The translations under genes were made by a program, and so were the position numbers. The notes under the pieces are model-generated. The model was not told the origin of the DNA and made no database searches. It saw only the letters and a list, made by a program, of their open reading frames with translations. A DNA stretch of 59,474 nt from Candidatus Binatia bacterium (GTDB lineage Bacteria; Desulfobacterota; Binatia; Bin18), in the NCBI GenBank assembly GCA_022824615.1, contig JAJDZM010000225.1, positions 1 to 59,474 on the forward strand. Direction: 5' to 3'. Shown piece by piece: positions 33,735 through 43,006 of the stretch. Position 1 is the first letter of the stretch, and each line of letters begins with the position of its first letter.

Positions 33735-36005
33735 TTATTGTCCTGTTGTTGAAGACCCGGAAGGTGTGGCCTGCCCCGTCTTGACCAGACGGCACGGTAG
33801 ACCGCGCAGCAGCCAAGTGCCCATCATGGGGTCGCACTGCGCCGGGTCATCATCGGTACACATATTGATATTCGTTTCCCACAGGCCGTACAGCTCCGGG
33901 GCCTGTCCCGGGCGCTCGGGATACCACCAGCGGTCGGCCTGGACGACGCGTGGATGGAGCGTTTTATTCAAACGGGCGACGTGTCGCACGCTACCGATTG
34001 GGGTCTCGATGGCGACCCACGTCCCGTCCTCAATACCGAGTTCCGCCGCGGCGTGCGGGTGAAGCTGGACCACCGGGTGGGGATATTTCTTGCGGAACCA
34101 CGGCATCTGGTGGCTGTTCTGGTGAAAGCCTTCGATGACCCGCCCTCCGGTTGTCAGCACCAGCGGATAGTCGGCGGACCAGCGTGTAAAGATTTCCGGT
34201 TCCTCGTAGACGGGCAGGGCCGGGTAGTCGAGTTCGGTCAGGATGGCCGAGCGTAACTCCACCCGCCCGGATGGGGTCCCAAAGCGCGGTTCATTGTCCT
34301 GGGCCGACCGGCCAGTGAATTTTCCGTAGCGCGGCGTGGCGGACATCCACGGCCCGCTCTGCTGAGCAAGGGTGTGAAAGCTGAGGCCGGCCGGTTGCAG
34401 GCAGGTGTCCCAGAACTCCTCAACGGTTTCCGGCCAGTCGGTCTCCTGACCCAGCCGCCGCCCGAGGTCTCTCCACAGCTCATAATCGTTCCGGTGACCC
34501 TGCTCGGGCTCAATGGCCGCGTGGCTCGCCGCGGCGTAATCGCCGGCGGTACCCATATAGCCCAGGCCGGTGGAGAAGGACGGCTTTTCGAGCCAGTGGC
34601 TGGCCGGCAGGACGTAGTCGGCCAACTGCGCGGTCGGAGACAGAAACAGGTCGTGGACCACCAACAGTTCCAGGTTGGCACTCCGTAGCGCCTGTTCGAC
34701 CCGCCTGGCATTGCCACTCCCACCCAGCGGATTATGGTGCTGGACAAACAGCCCCTTGACCGGATACGGCTCGCCCTGGGTAATCGCCTGCCACAGGCTG
34801 GGCTCATGGGCCGAAGCCGTCCAACTCAGCAGGTGGTGCTTGCCGTGCCAGGCCGGCGCCATGGCCGCATCAAGCTGCTTATACCCGTCGCCCAGCAGAC
34901 GAAAGCGATCGATCCCCAGTCGCTTGCGCCACTGTTCTTCGGGCAGGCGGTCCATCAGCATCACGTCCCCGTTTGCCACGACCTGCCGGGGAGGGCCGGA
35001 CAGGGAGTGGCCACCCTCGCGATCCAGATTGCCGCTAATGGCCACCAGACAAGCAATTGCCCGCGCAGCCTGGAGGCTCGCCGGGCCGAGCTGGCACACC
35101 CCGTTGCCGCTATTGATAATGCCCGGTCGGCTACGGGCAAACAGCCGCGCCGCTTTGACCAGGAGTTCTTTCGGGACCCAGGTGAGTTCGGCGGCCCGTT
35201 GCGGCGAGTAGGCAGCCACGTGCTGCTGCAAGGCGTCGAACCCAGTGGCGTACTGCTCGACAAACTCCCGGTCGTGCAGACCCTCTTCAATAAGAACCGA
35301 GAGCCAGCCCAAGGCTAAGGCGCCATCCGCTCCAGGGCGGAGCTGCAACCACAGATCGGCCTGCTTTGCTTCGGTGGTATAGTGGGGATCAACCACAATG
35401 AGTGTAGCCCCCTGGCGGTGGGCTTTGACGATCTGTTTCCACAGGAGGGGCACCGAAGCACTCGGCCGCATCCCCCACAGCACTATGCATTTCGTCAGGC
35501 CGGGGACGGGAGAGGTGTGCGCGGTCGGGCCATAGCCATAGGTCAGTGCCTCGGCCATGGTCGTTGGGCCGGAGCAGATTTTATCCTGTCCGGCGCTGTT
35601 GGGGCTGCCGAAAAGGTTCAGAAAGCGCTCGCCAAGGCCCCAGTCCGCGCCATGAAACGTGCCGAAGGTGACGGCAACACTCTCAGGGCCGTGCTGGTGC
35701 TTCAGGGTTTTGAGCCGTGCGGCAATATCGTCCAGGGCTTCGTCCCAGCTGACCTGCTGCCAGGCCCCCTCGCCCCGTTGCCCGGTGCGTTTGAGTGGCC
35801 AGTGGACGCGCCCCTCCTGGTAATGCAATTCAGCAGCCCGGCGACCCTTAATACAGACAAACCCCTGACTGATCGGATGCTCTGCGTCGCCGCTGATGTG
35901 GGTGATTCGTCCCTGCTCCACATGGGCGAGCACGCCACACTGCTGAGAACAGCTACAACATATAACGGGCCTGACGGCTGTCTGCTCTTGGGTGGAATGA
36001 GTCAT
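33735..36005 (-). CDS. Molybdopterin oxidoreductase (DMSO-reductase family)
   Basis: 756 residues from ATG at 36005. The N-terminal [4Fe-4S] motif is CCSCSQQCGVLAHVEQG...GFVCIKG, followed by molybdopterin-binding GSPNSAGQDKICSGPTTM (possible Cys ligand in the KIC segment), RPGADGALALGWL, and the C-terminal dinucleotide-binding domain (LVLTTGGRVIEGFHQNSHQMPW ... VQLHPHAAAELGIEDG). No Tat signal is visible, so it is probably cytoplasmic. Relatives include formate dehydrogenase-like, thiosulfate reductase-like and acetylene hydratase-like enzymes. No electron-transfer subunit is adjacent, which favours a hydratase or hydroxylase-like role; uncertain. Confidence 0.85.
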   Translation of the reverse strand: MTHSTQEQTAVRPVICCSCSQQCGVLAHVEQGRITHISGDAEHPISQGFVCIKGRRAAELHYQEGRVHWPLKRTGQRGEGAWQQVSWDEALDDIAARLKTLKHQHGPESVAVTFGTFHGADWGLGERFLNLFGSPNSAGQDKICSGPTTMAEALTYGYGPTAHTSPVPGLTKCIVLWGMRPSASVPLLWKQIVKAHRQGATLIVVDPHYTTEAKQADLWLQLRPGADGALALGWLSVLIEEGLHDREFVEQYATGFDALQQHVAAYSPQRAAELTWVPKELLVKAARLFARSRPGIINSGNGVCQLGPASLQAARAIACLVAISGNLDREGGHSLSGPPRQVVANGDVMLMDRLPEEQWRKRLGIDRFRLLGDGYKQLDAAMAPAWHGKHHLLSWTASAHEPSLWQAITQGEPYPVKGLFVQHHNPLGGSGNARRVEQALRSANLELLVVHDLFLSPTAQLADYVLPASHWLEKPSFSTGLGYMGTAGDYAAASHAAIEPEQGHRNDYELWRDLGRRLGQETDWPETVEEFWDTCLQPAGLSFHTLAQQSGPWMSATPRYGKFTGRSAQDNEPRFGTPSGRVELRSAILTELDYPALPVYEEPEIFTRWSADYPLVLTTGGRVIEGFHQNSHQMPWFRKKYPHPVVQLHPHAAAELGIEDGTWVAIETPIGSVRHVARLNKTLHPRVVQADRWWYPERPGQAPELYGLWETNINMCTDDDPAQCDPMMGTWLLRGLPCRLVKTGQATPSGSSTTGQ

Positions 36006-36172
36006 GGCGCGCCTTTCACGCAAAGAATATGAAATCGCTCTAGTCCATCTCAGACCGAGTGTCAATGAAAAAATGGTTTCAGAAATTCGAGACCGTAAGT
36101 AAAGAGGATGTCTTGCCAACAAGAGGGAAAAGGGCGTAGAGAGGAAAACGGCTATAGAGAAGGGAGGCGTCG

Positions 36173-37270
36173 GTGAAATTCGGAATTTTCTCTACCGTGA
36201 CAAAGGCTGACGAGCGCAGTGTGCAGCGGCTCTTCCAAGAAAACCTGGAACAGGTCGTGTACGCCGAACAACTCGGCTATGACAGCTTCTGGTTTGCAGA
36301 ACACCACTTTTCTACCTACAGCATGATTGCCTCGCCCAACCTGATGGTGGCCTCGGCCGCTCAGCGGACCAGCCGCATCAAGCTTGGCCCGGCGGTGAAT
36401 GTCCTGCCGTTCCACCACCCGATTCGTCTGGCCGAAGAAGGGGCCATGCTGGATATGATGAGTGCGGGCCGTTTGCTGTGGGGCGTAGGCCGGGGCATCC
36501 AGCCCGGAGAATTTATCCCTTGGCAGGTGGACCATAACCAGAGCCGTGAGATTTTTGACGAAACCCATGAAGCCGTCATCCGTGCCTGGACGCAGCCCAC
36601 ATTTTCTTACCGCGGCCGGTTTATTGATATTCCTGAGACGACCCTGGAACTCCGACCGGTCCAAAAACCCCATCCTCCGGTCTGGACCGCGGGTCTGTCC
36701 GAACCGTCTGTCCGCTGGGCGGCGAAGCAGAACTATCCGTGTATGGAAGTGTATACCCTACTCCCGACCATGCAGCAGCATTGGGAGATATACAAGGAGG
36801 AAAATGCCCGGCATGGCCATCAGATTGATCACGTTGGTCTGGTGCCGACACGTCACGTATATCTGGCCGCTACGGATGAGCAGGCAAAAGCGGAAGTCTT
36901 ACCCACGCTCGCCACCCGTTGGCAGCAGCTCCTCAAGCTCGCAAAACCGGCTGAAATGGCCCAGTCGTCTTCCTACGCCTATCTCAAGGGAACATTTGAT
37001 GCCGCGGCCAGAGGCGACCTGACCGAACTCATGGACCTGGGTATGCTCCTAATCGGCAGCCCGGAAACCTGTGTTCGGCTGATTAAGCGCCATCAGGAGT
37101 TTTTGCCCGACCTCCAATACATGATTCTCTTTTTTGCCTACGGCAGCCTCAGTCAGGCGCAAATCCGGAACTCGATGCGGCTGTTTGCCGAGGAGGTCAT
37201 GCCGGAGTTTCCAGAGGCCGAAGCCCACATTCCGATGGTCAACGGACAGCGTGTACAGGAGAGGATATGA
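36173..37270 (+). CDS. Luciferase-like flavin-dependent monooxygenase
   Basis: 365 residues from a GTG with GAAGGGAGGCGTCG in front. Blocks: YAEQLGYDSFWFAEHHFSTYSM (EHH), KLGPAVNVLPFHHPIRLAEEGAMLDMMSAGRLLWGVGRG, and QKPHPPVWTAGLSEPSV. It starts a four-gene operon (overlapping the next gene by 4 bp) with two cupin proteins and an aldehyde dehydrogenase, so it should hydroxylate or oxygenate the first intermediate of that route, with reduced flavin and O2. Confidence 0.93.
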   Translation: MKFGIFSTVTKADERSVQRLFQENLEQVVYAEQLGYDSFWFAEHHFSTYSMIASPNLMVASAAQRTSRIKLGPAVNVLPFHHPIRLAEEGAMLDMMSAGRLLWGVGRGIQPGEFIPWQVDHNQSREIFDETHEAVIRAWTQPTFSYRGRFIDIPETTLELRPVQKPHPPVWTAGLSEPSVRWAAKQNYPCMEVYTLLPTMQQHWEIYKEENARHGHQIDHVGLVPTRHVYLAATDEQAKAEVLPTLATRWQQLLKLAKPAEMAQSSSYAYLKGTFDAAARGDLTELMDLGMLLIGSPETCVRLIKRHQEFLPDLQYMILFFAYGSLSQAQIRNSMRLFAEEVMPEFPEAEAHIPMVNGQRVQERI

Positions 37271-37947
37271 CCACCGCCGCTCAAGAAGCCTGGTTTGGGA
37301 AGCCGCTTGTGCCGGGCAAAAAGCCGATCAAGAAAAATCTGTTTGAGGAAGTCATGCACGCTACCGGAACCCTGGAACTCGTGCCAGTTTTTCCCTATCT
37401 CGACGATGGGGCGATCGTGCCGTGCCTGAGCGTCTCGATCGGTGGGCCGAACGCCAGAAAATTCCAGTTTTTTCACGAGAATGTCGTGCCTGAAGTGCTG
37501 CTCTGTCTCGCGGGCGAAGACAGCGCACTCCAGGCGGGCCAGATGATGGTGCTGCCCGATATGCACGGGGTGAATAATTTCTTGAAAGACCTGGCGAACG
37601 AACACGCCTACATGGTTGTCCTGATTACCATTCGCATGAACTCCCAGGACAATCAAAACGAGGGATTTGTGATCCGGTGCGAGCAGTGCAACGAGGTCGT
37701 CTATCGGCGCGAGACCAATATCAAGCGCGGACCGGAGCGTCCGTATTACCCGGAGTTCTATGCACTTGGTTTCTATGCCGATGCGGTTGATGAGTTCAAC
37801 GCCTCGGCTCGAGTGTGTCCTAAGTGCGGTCATGTGCAGGCACCCTTTCCTGCTGAGCAGGTTGGCTGGCGACGCTACGCTCAGCAGGTTGCGGTTGCCA
37901 ACCGTGCCCGGACAGCCAGCGAGCAGCGCGCCGCGCGCGACGGGTAG
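37267..37947 (+). CDS. 3-Hydroxyanthranilate 3,4-dioxygenase-like cupin with C-terminal metal-cysteine site
   Basis: 226 residues. The cupin part keeps a likely iron-ligand set, FFHENVVPEVLL (His and Glu six residues apart, as in 3-HAO) and LPDMHGV. The C-terminal part has CEQC and CPKC about 50 residues apart, the rubredoxin-like site of bacterial 3-hydroxyanthranilate dioxygenases. The N-terminal 55 residues are extra. Start overlaps the monooxygenase stop (ATGA). It probably opens an aromatic or heteroaromatic ring; the substrate need not be 3-hydroxyanthranilate. Confidence 0.75.
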   Translation: MTTAAQEAWFGKPLVPGKKPIKKNLFEEVMHATGTLELVPVFPYLDDGAIVPCLSVSIGGPNARKFQFFHENVVPEVLLCLAGEDSALQAGQMMVLPDMHGVNNFLKDLANEHAYMVVLITIRMNSQDNQNEGFVIRCEQCNEVVYRRETNIKRGPERPYYPEFYALGFYADAVDEFNASARVCPKCGHVQAPFPAEQVGWRRYAQQVAVANRARTASEQRAARDG

Positions 37948-37958
37948 GGGGAGCGGTT

Positions 37959-38525
37959 ATGGAACGCAGACGTATGGTGCAGCTCTTTGAGGCCGCCGAA
38001 CACCTCTGGGGATCGTTCGATGATTTCCCCGCTCTGTCGCCTGGTATCGATCCCATGCCGCATCTCAGTCGGAATACCATTTCGCAACCCTTCTTTCTGG
38101 TTAGCGACCAGGACCAGACCTTGATCAACCTGAGCGGAGAAGGAGAGGTCTGGTTCGGGGGGGAGCGGCCGGAGCAATTCCAGCTTGCGGTCGGGGACAG
38201 TGTCTATATTCCGGCCGGTATTCCCAGTCGAGTCATAACCCACACGCCGAGTGTACAGGTTCGCTTCAAGGCCGAGACAGCAGGCAGAGAAGCCGTCGTG
38301 TGGTACTGCTCCGACTGCCGGGCTGTCGTGCATTGGCGGTCTATTGATACCCAGGCTGAAATCCCCCAGACGGCCTATTGGCAAGCGGTTCAGCAGTTCA
38401 ACACTGACGCTGCGCTCCGCGTGTGCTCCGCCTGTCAGCAAGAACATCCTCGGGTTGAGCTGGGTGATATTGCCTGGCCGGCAGTCGCTCAAGCTATTCA
38501 AAGCAATACGGAAAAGACGGACTGA
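37959..38525 (+). CDS. Second 3-hydroxyanthranilate dioxygenase-like cupin, iron ligands not evident
   Basis: 188 residues, 11 bp after its relative. The jelly-roll core ([33 protein letters not shown]) and the C-terminal [12 protein letters not shown] ... VCSACQQEH pairs match the 3-HAO family. But the His/Glu pair is replaced ([12 protein letters not shown]) and the later His of PAxIPH is Ser (AGIPSRV). It may be a non-catalytic partner of the upstream protein or bind metal differently. The arrangement is like a catalytic/regulatory pair. Confidence 0.72.
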   Translation: MERRRMVQLFEAAEHLWGSFDDFPALSPGIDPMPHLSRNTISQPFFLVSDQDQTLINLSGEGEVWFGGERPEQFQLAVGDSVYIPAGIPSRVITHTPSVQVRFKAETAGREAVVWYCSDCRAVVHWRSIDTQAEIPQTAYWQAVQQFNTDAALRVCSACQQEHPRVELGDIAWPAVAQAIQSNTEKTD

Positions 38526-38550
38526 AAACAGGAGCGTCCAGGAGAGCCAG

Positions 38551-40005
38551 ATGAGTCACACACAACTGCTTAATTTTGTGGACGGCGAGTGGTGTCATTC
38601 GAGCGCAACGGAGTCGCTGACCATTCCGAATCCGGCGACCGCACAGGAAATCGCCCTCCTGCCCGTCTCTCCAGCTCCTGACGTCGACGCCACAGTCCGG
38701 GCGGCAAGCCGTGCTTTTCCCGAGTGGCGGCGCACCCCGGCGGGTGAGCGGATACAGTATTTGTTCACATTCAAGACGCTGCTGGAGGAGCACCTCGACA
38801 ACCTCGCCCAGACCGTGACCAACGAATGCGGCAAGACCTATACCGAAGCGACCGGAGAAATGCGGCGCGGCATTGAGAATGTCGAGGTGGCCTGTGGCAT
38901 CCCCAGTCTGCTCCAAGGTTTGTATAGCGAGGATATTGCGCGCGGTATTGATGAGACCATGATCCGGCAGCCGGTCGGCGTGGTGGCGGCGATTACGCCG
39001 TTTAATTTTCCGGGCATGATTCCGCTGTGGTTTCTGCCCTATGCTATTGCGTGCGGGAACACGTTTATCCTCAAGCCGTCGGACAAAACGCCCCTCACCG
39101 CCCAAAAGATCTTTGCCCTGTTGGAGCAAACCGGCCTACCCAAAGGCGTGGCCAATCTGGTCAACGGCGCAAAAGAAACCGTAGACGCATTGGTTGACCA
39201 TCCTGAGGTGCGGGCCATCAGTCTGGTCGGTTCCACGCCGGTTGCCAGGGCGGTGTACGCCCGCGCCACCGCAAACGGCAAGCGCGCGCAATGCCAGGGC
39301 GGGGCGAAAAATCCGATTATCGTGCTGCCTGACGCCGATATTGAAGAGGTGGCCCAGGTCGCGGCTGAGTCGGCCTTTGGCTGTGCCGGTCAACGCTGTC
39401 TGGCGGCCTCGTTGGCCATCACGGTGGGTGACGCGGAACAACCATTTGTTGAGGCCATGGCCGACATCGCAACACGGCGAAACGTCGGTTACGGGCTGGA
39501 CGCCGGAGTGGAAATGGGGCCGGTGATCCGAGCCGAGAGTAAAGCGCGCATTGAACAGCTTATCCAAACCGGTCTCGACGACGGGGCACAGGCCCTCGTT
39601 GACGGCCGCCAGGCCCAGGTCGCCACATATGAACAGGGCTATTTTGTCAAGCCAACTATCCTCACTGAGGTGCAGCCGAGGAGCCAGATCGCGACCACTG
39701 AGATATTTGGACCAGTCCTGAGCGTGATGCCGGCAAAAGATGTTGACGACGCGCTCAGCTTGGTGAACGGCCAGCACTACGGCAATATGGCCTGTCTCTT
39801 TACCCGGAGTGGGGCGGCGGCCCGAAAATTTCGATACGAAGCTCAGGTGGGCAACCTGGGGATTAACGTCGGCGTTGCCGCGCCCATGGCTTTCTTTCCG
39901 TTTAGCGGCTGGAAAGACAGCTTTTTTGGTGATCTGCATGGCCAGGGGCGCGACGCCATTGATTTTTATACGGAAAAGAAGGTGGTCGTAGAGCGCTGGG
40001 GATGA
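38551..40005 (+). CDS. Aldehyde dehydrogenase, methylmalonate-semialdehyde dehydrogenase (MmsA)-like
   Basis: 484 residues from ATG at 38551 (longer open frame upstream overlaps the cupin gene). Blocks: [47 protein letters not shown], catalytic-Cys motif [22 protein letters not shown], and the C-terminal [30 protein letters not shown] that is diagnostic of MMSDH-type enzymes, which form acyl-CoA from semialdehydes. It ends the LLM-cupin-cupin operon and would oxidise the ring-cleavage product. The true substrate is unknown. Confidence 0.92.
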   Translation: MSHTQLLNFVDGEWCHSSATESLTIPNPATAQEIALLPVSPAPDVDATVRAASRAFPEWRRTPAGERIQYLFTFKTLLEEHLDNLAQTVTNECGKTYTEATGEMRRGIENVEVACGIPSLLQGLYSEDIARGIDETMIRQPVGVVAAITPFNFPGMIPLWFLPYAIACGNTFILKPSDKTPLTAQKIFALLEQTGLPKGVANLVNGAKETVDALVDHPEVRAISLVGSTPVARAVYARATANGKRAQCQGGAKNPIIVLPDADIEEVAQVAAESAFGCAGQRCLAASLAITVGDAEQPFVEAMADIATRRNVGYGLDAGVEMGPVIRAESKARIEQLIQTGLDDGAQALVDGRQAQVATYEQGYFVKPTILTEVQPRSQIATTEIFGPVLSVMPAKDVDDALSLVNGQHYGNMACLFTRSGAAARKFRYEAQVGNLGINVGVAAPMAFFPFSGWKDSFFGDLHGQGRDAIDFYTEKKVVVERWG

Positions 40006-40106
40006 GCAGGAGAAGGTGATCGTGGAGTGCGTGCCTCTTGCAGCAGAACCCCGTGTCTTCTTCCCCATCCCTGAACATGATACGTCTTGTGCAATGACAT
40101 TGGAGA

Positions 40107-40571
40107 ATGACCATGTTTCCTCGTGCTGATCTTGCTCTCTACAATCGTGATGGACAGCTCATTGCTGTTGTCGAAGTGAAGAACAAGTTAGGAACATCAG
40201 CCCTTTGGGCCGCTCAGTTGCGCCGTAATATTCTTGCCCACGGAGGTCTTCAGAACGCGCCCTATTTCCTTCTTATGACACCGGATCGAATATACCTCTG
40301 GAAGGATGCTGGGACCGACCCTGTCTCTGTCTTTCCAACCTATGAAAGGGTAGCTCAAGACATCTTTTCATCCTATTTTGATAGATCGGCTATAGAGCCG
40401 AGTGAGGTAAGTAGTGCCGCGTTTGAGCTTATTGTGACAGCATGGCTAGGGAATCTTGTCAGGACGGCAGACAAGCCGGAGGATTTGACGAGTGAAGTCT
40501 CCTGGCTTGTTGAGTCCGGATTGCTCGGTGCACTTCAAGACGGGCGTCTTGAGTACGAAGTTGCCGCGTGA
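40107..40571 (+). CDS. PD-(D/E)XK nuclease-like protein paired with a PIN protein
   Basis: 154 residues, or 152 if the second ATG at 40113, which has the better-spaced GGAG site, is used. The motif FPRADLALYNRDGQLIAVVEVKNK gives D...E-x-K spacing of a restriction-endonuclease fold, as in type I restriction HsdR N-termini. The rest is helical. Just upstream, in another frame, 40022-40129 (GTG with AGGAG) encodes ~35 residues ending DHVSSC; removing one T near 40117 would join it to this gene, so a frameshift that shortened the N-terminus is possible. The next gene overlaps by 4 bp. Confidence 0.65.
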   Translation: MTMFPRADLALYNRDGQLIAVVEVKNKLGTSALWAAQLRRNILAHGGLQNAPYFLLMTPDRIYLWKDAGTDPVSVFPTYERVAQDIFSSYFDRSAIEPSEVSSAAFELIVTAWLGNLVRTADKPEDLTSEVSWLVESGLLGALQDGRLEYEVAA

Positions 40572-41185
40572 ATATCTACGTTGAAACGAATTTCGTTCTT
40601 GAATTGGCTTTGGAGCAGGAGCAACGTGAAAACTGTGAGCAGATCCTTTCTCTGTGCGAGAAGGGCAAGGCTCAACTCATCATTCCTGCCTACTCTTTTG
40701 CTGAGCCTTCCGAGACGCTTACGCGGCATCACGGGGAACGAGAGCGGTTGAAAATAGCTCTTGACCGGGAATTGCAGCAACTCGCGCGTACCGAATTATA
40801 TAGGAGTCGGCTGAGTGATCTACAGAGTTTGACAACTCTCCTCATAGACAGTGCGGACGATGAAGCAAAACGATTTGACGCCACTCGCTCTCGGCTTCTC
40901 AAAATTTCCGAAATCATCCCCCTCACCGCGCAGATTTTGGGCGAAGTGGCTCGTAATCAAAAGGTACACGACCTCTCTCCTCAGGACGCTCTGGTCTATA
41001 CGTCCGTCCTCCAACATCTCAAGCAAGGTGTTTCAGCCCAGGGGTGTTTCTTAAACAAAGATAGAGATTTTAATGATCCGGATATTGTTGAAGAACTGAG
41101 CACGTATAATTGTAAGTTGTTCCCTCGATTCGATAGCGGCTATCAATTTATCCTGCACGCGATTTCTCAAGCTTCGCCTCTCTGA
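40568..41185 (+). CDS. PIN-domain RNase-like protein
   Basis: 205 residues from a GTG overlapping the previous stop (GTGA). PIN features: YVETNFVLELAL with an acidic start, IPAYSFAEPSETL, LSPQDALVYTSVLQHL and CFLNKDRDFND, giving three to four acidic residues for Mg-dependent RNA cleavage. At 205 residues it is longer than VapC, because of a charged helical insert (residues 60-110). The coupled nuclease-like gene could be its antitoxin or partner; neither resembles a standard VapB. Confidence 0.75.
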   Translation: MNIYVETNFVLELALEQEQRENCEQILSLCEKGKAQLIIPAYSFAEPSETLTRHHGERERLKIALDRELQQLARTELYRSRLSDLQSLTTLLIDSADDEAKRFDATRSRLLKISEIIPLTAQILGEVARNQKVHDLSPQDALVYTSVLQHLKQGVSAQGCFLNKDRDFNDPDIVEELSTYNCKLFPRFDSGYQFILHAISQASPL

Positions 41186-41212
41186 CCCTGAAAGGAAGTC
41201 CAAGGAGGTCCC

Positions 41213-42976
41213 ATGTCAATCGACAGTCTGTCTGACGCTGGAACCGAAACACGAACCGTAGCCGCCCATCGACCGACCATCCGGGGTACCCGCCACATGG
41301 TCGTGGCCGGGCACTATTTGGCGGCGCACGCCGGCTTTCACATTCTTGAAGCCGGCGGCAACGCGGTTGACGCGGGTGTTGCTGCCGGTATCGCCCTGGG
41401 TGTCTTGCAGAGCGATCTGGTGAATGTGGCCGGGGTGGCTCCCATCATCCTGTATCTGGCCGACCGGCGTGAGGTGATAACGATCAGCGGTCTGGGTCAC
41501 TGGCCGCAGGCCGCCTCGGTGGAGATGTTTCAGAAAAAGCACGCCGGCCATATTCCGACGGGGATTCTCCGCACCGTTGTGCCCAGCGCGCCCGACGCCT
41601 GGATTACCGCGCTGGAGCAGTACGGAACCATGAGCTTTGGTGAGGTCGCGGCAGCCGCAATCCGTTTTGCGCGAGACGGGTTTCCCATCCATGCTTTTAC
41701 GGCGGGCATCATCAAGGCGAATGCCGACAAGTATCGACGCTGGCCCTCGAACGCGGCCATCTATCTACCTGGCGGTCAGGCTCCCCAGCCGGGCGACATC
41801 TTCAAACAAACCGACCTGGCCGGCACCTTGCAGTATATAGCCGACGAAGAGGCGCACGCCCGGAGCCAGGGACGAAAGGCCGGTCTCCAGGCGGCCCGGG
41901 CGGCTTTTTATCAAGGCGATATTGCCGCGGCGATTGTCAAGTTTCACGCGGAGAATGACGGGCTACTGACCGCCAAAGACCTGGCCGAATTTCGGGTCGC
42001 CGTAGAATCCCCAACGCGGACGGCATTCCAGGACCTTGAAGTCTACGCCTGTGGCCCGTGGTGTCAGGGGCCGGTCTTGCAGCAAGCGCTGAATCTCCTG
42101 GAAGGCTACGATCTTGCGGCCCAAGGCCACAATTCGCCCCAGTATATTCACACGGTGACCGAAGCGCTCAAACTGGCGTTTGCCGACCGGGACCGCTACT
42201 ACGGCGACCCGCGCTTCGTTGAGGTGCCCATCGAAGCACTGTTGTCCAAGGACTATGCCGAGCAGCGCCGTTCCCTGATTCGGGAGAATGAAGCCTGGCC
42301 CGAGATGCCACCGGCCGGCGACCCCCGGCGCTGCCGGGCGGCGGTTGACGCCGGGCTCGGTCCGGCGCCGAACGAAACGGCCCAGCCCGGCCTGGACACC
42401 TCGTATGTCTGCGTCATAGACCGGCATGGCAATGCTTTCTCCGCCACGCCGAGCGATACCTCATCTGATATGCCGGTCGTGCCTGGTACGGGTCTGTGTC
42501 CGTCCTCACGCGGTTCGCAGTCCTGGGCCGATCCGCATCATGCTTCCTGTGTCGCCCCTGGCAAACGACCTCGCCTGACCCCCAACCCGGCGTTAGTTCT
42601 GCGTGACGGACGCCCCTTTCTGGTACTGGGCTCTCCCGGTGGTGATGTCCAGCCCCAGGCCATGTTGCAGACCCTGCTCAACAGTGCGGTTTTTGGCATG
42701 GAGGCCCAGGAAGCGGTCGAAGCGCCACGCTTTGCCAGCTACAGCTTCCCGGATTCCTTTGAACCGCACGCCTACCATCCTGGTCGGCTGAATATCGAGA
42801 GCCGTATCGTTGAGGAGACCGGAGCGTCGTTGTCCGAGCGTGGGCACCAGGTGCACTGGTGGCCGGACTGGGTGTGGCGAGCCGGTGCCGTGTGCTGCAT
42901 TCACGTCGAGCCAACAACCGGTGTGCTGGCCGGTGGCGCCGACCCACGCCGTGCGTCGTATGCCGTAGGCTGGTAA
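41213..42976 (+). CDS. Gamma-glutamyltransferase family protein
   Basis: 587 residues, the length of a GGT precursor. Blocks: HYLAAHAGFHILEAGGNAVDAGVAAGIALGV, VPSAPDAWITALEQYGTMSFGEV, a putative autocleavage/catalytic Thr in GLDTSYVCVIDRHGNAFSATPSDTSSD, and LTPNPALVLRDGRPFLVLGSPGGD. No signal peptide is visible. Likely an amidase-type hydrolase or transferase (for example glutathione- or cephalosporin-acylase-like). Confidence 0.92.
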   Translation: MSIDSLSDAGTETRTVAAHRPTIRGTRHMVVAGHYLAAHAGFHILEAGGNAVDAGVAAGIALGVLQSDLVNVAGVAPIILYLADRREVITISGLGHWPQAASVEMFQKKHAGHIPTGILRTVVPSAPDAWITALEQYGTMSFGEVAAAAIRFARDGFPIHAFTAGIIKANADKYRRWPSNAAIYLPGGQAPQPGDIFKQTDLAGTLQYIADEEAHARSQGRKAGLQAARAAFYQGDIAAAIVKFHAENDGLLTAKDLAEFRVAVESPTRTAFQDLEVYACGPWCQGPVLQQALNLLEGYDLAAQGHNSPQYIHTVTEALKLAFADRDRYYGDPRFVEVPIEALLSKDYAEQRRSLIRENEAWPEMPPAGDPRRCRAAVDAGLGPAPNETAQPGLDTSYVCVIDRHGNAFSATPSDTSSDMPVVPGTGLCPSSRGSQSWADPHHASCVAPGKRPRLTPNPALVLRDGRPFLVLGSPGGDVQPQAMLQTLLNSAVFGMEAQEAVEAPRFASYSFPDSFEPHAYHPGRLNIESRIVEETGASLSERGHQVHWWPDWVWRAGAVCCIHVEPTTGVLAGGADPRRASYAVGW

Positions 42977-43006
42977 CAGGGGTCTTACTGTAAAGGAGGG
43001 AAGACA

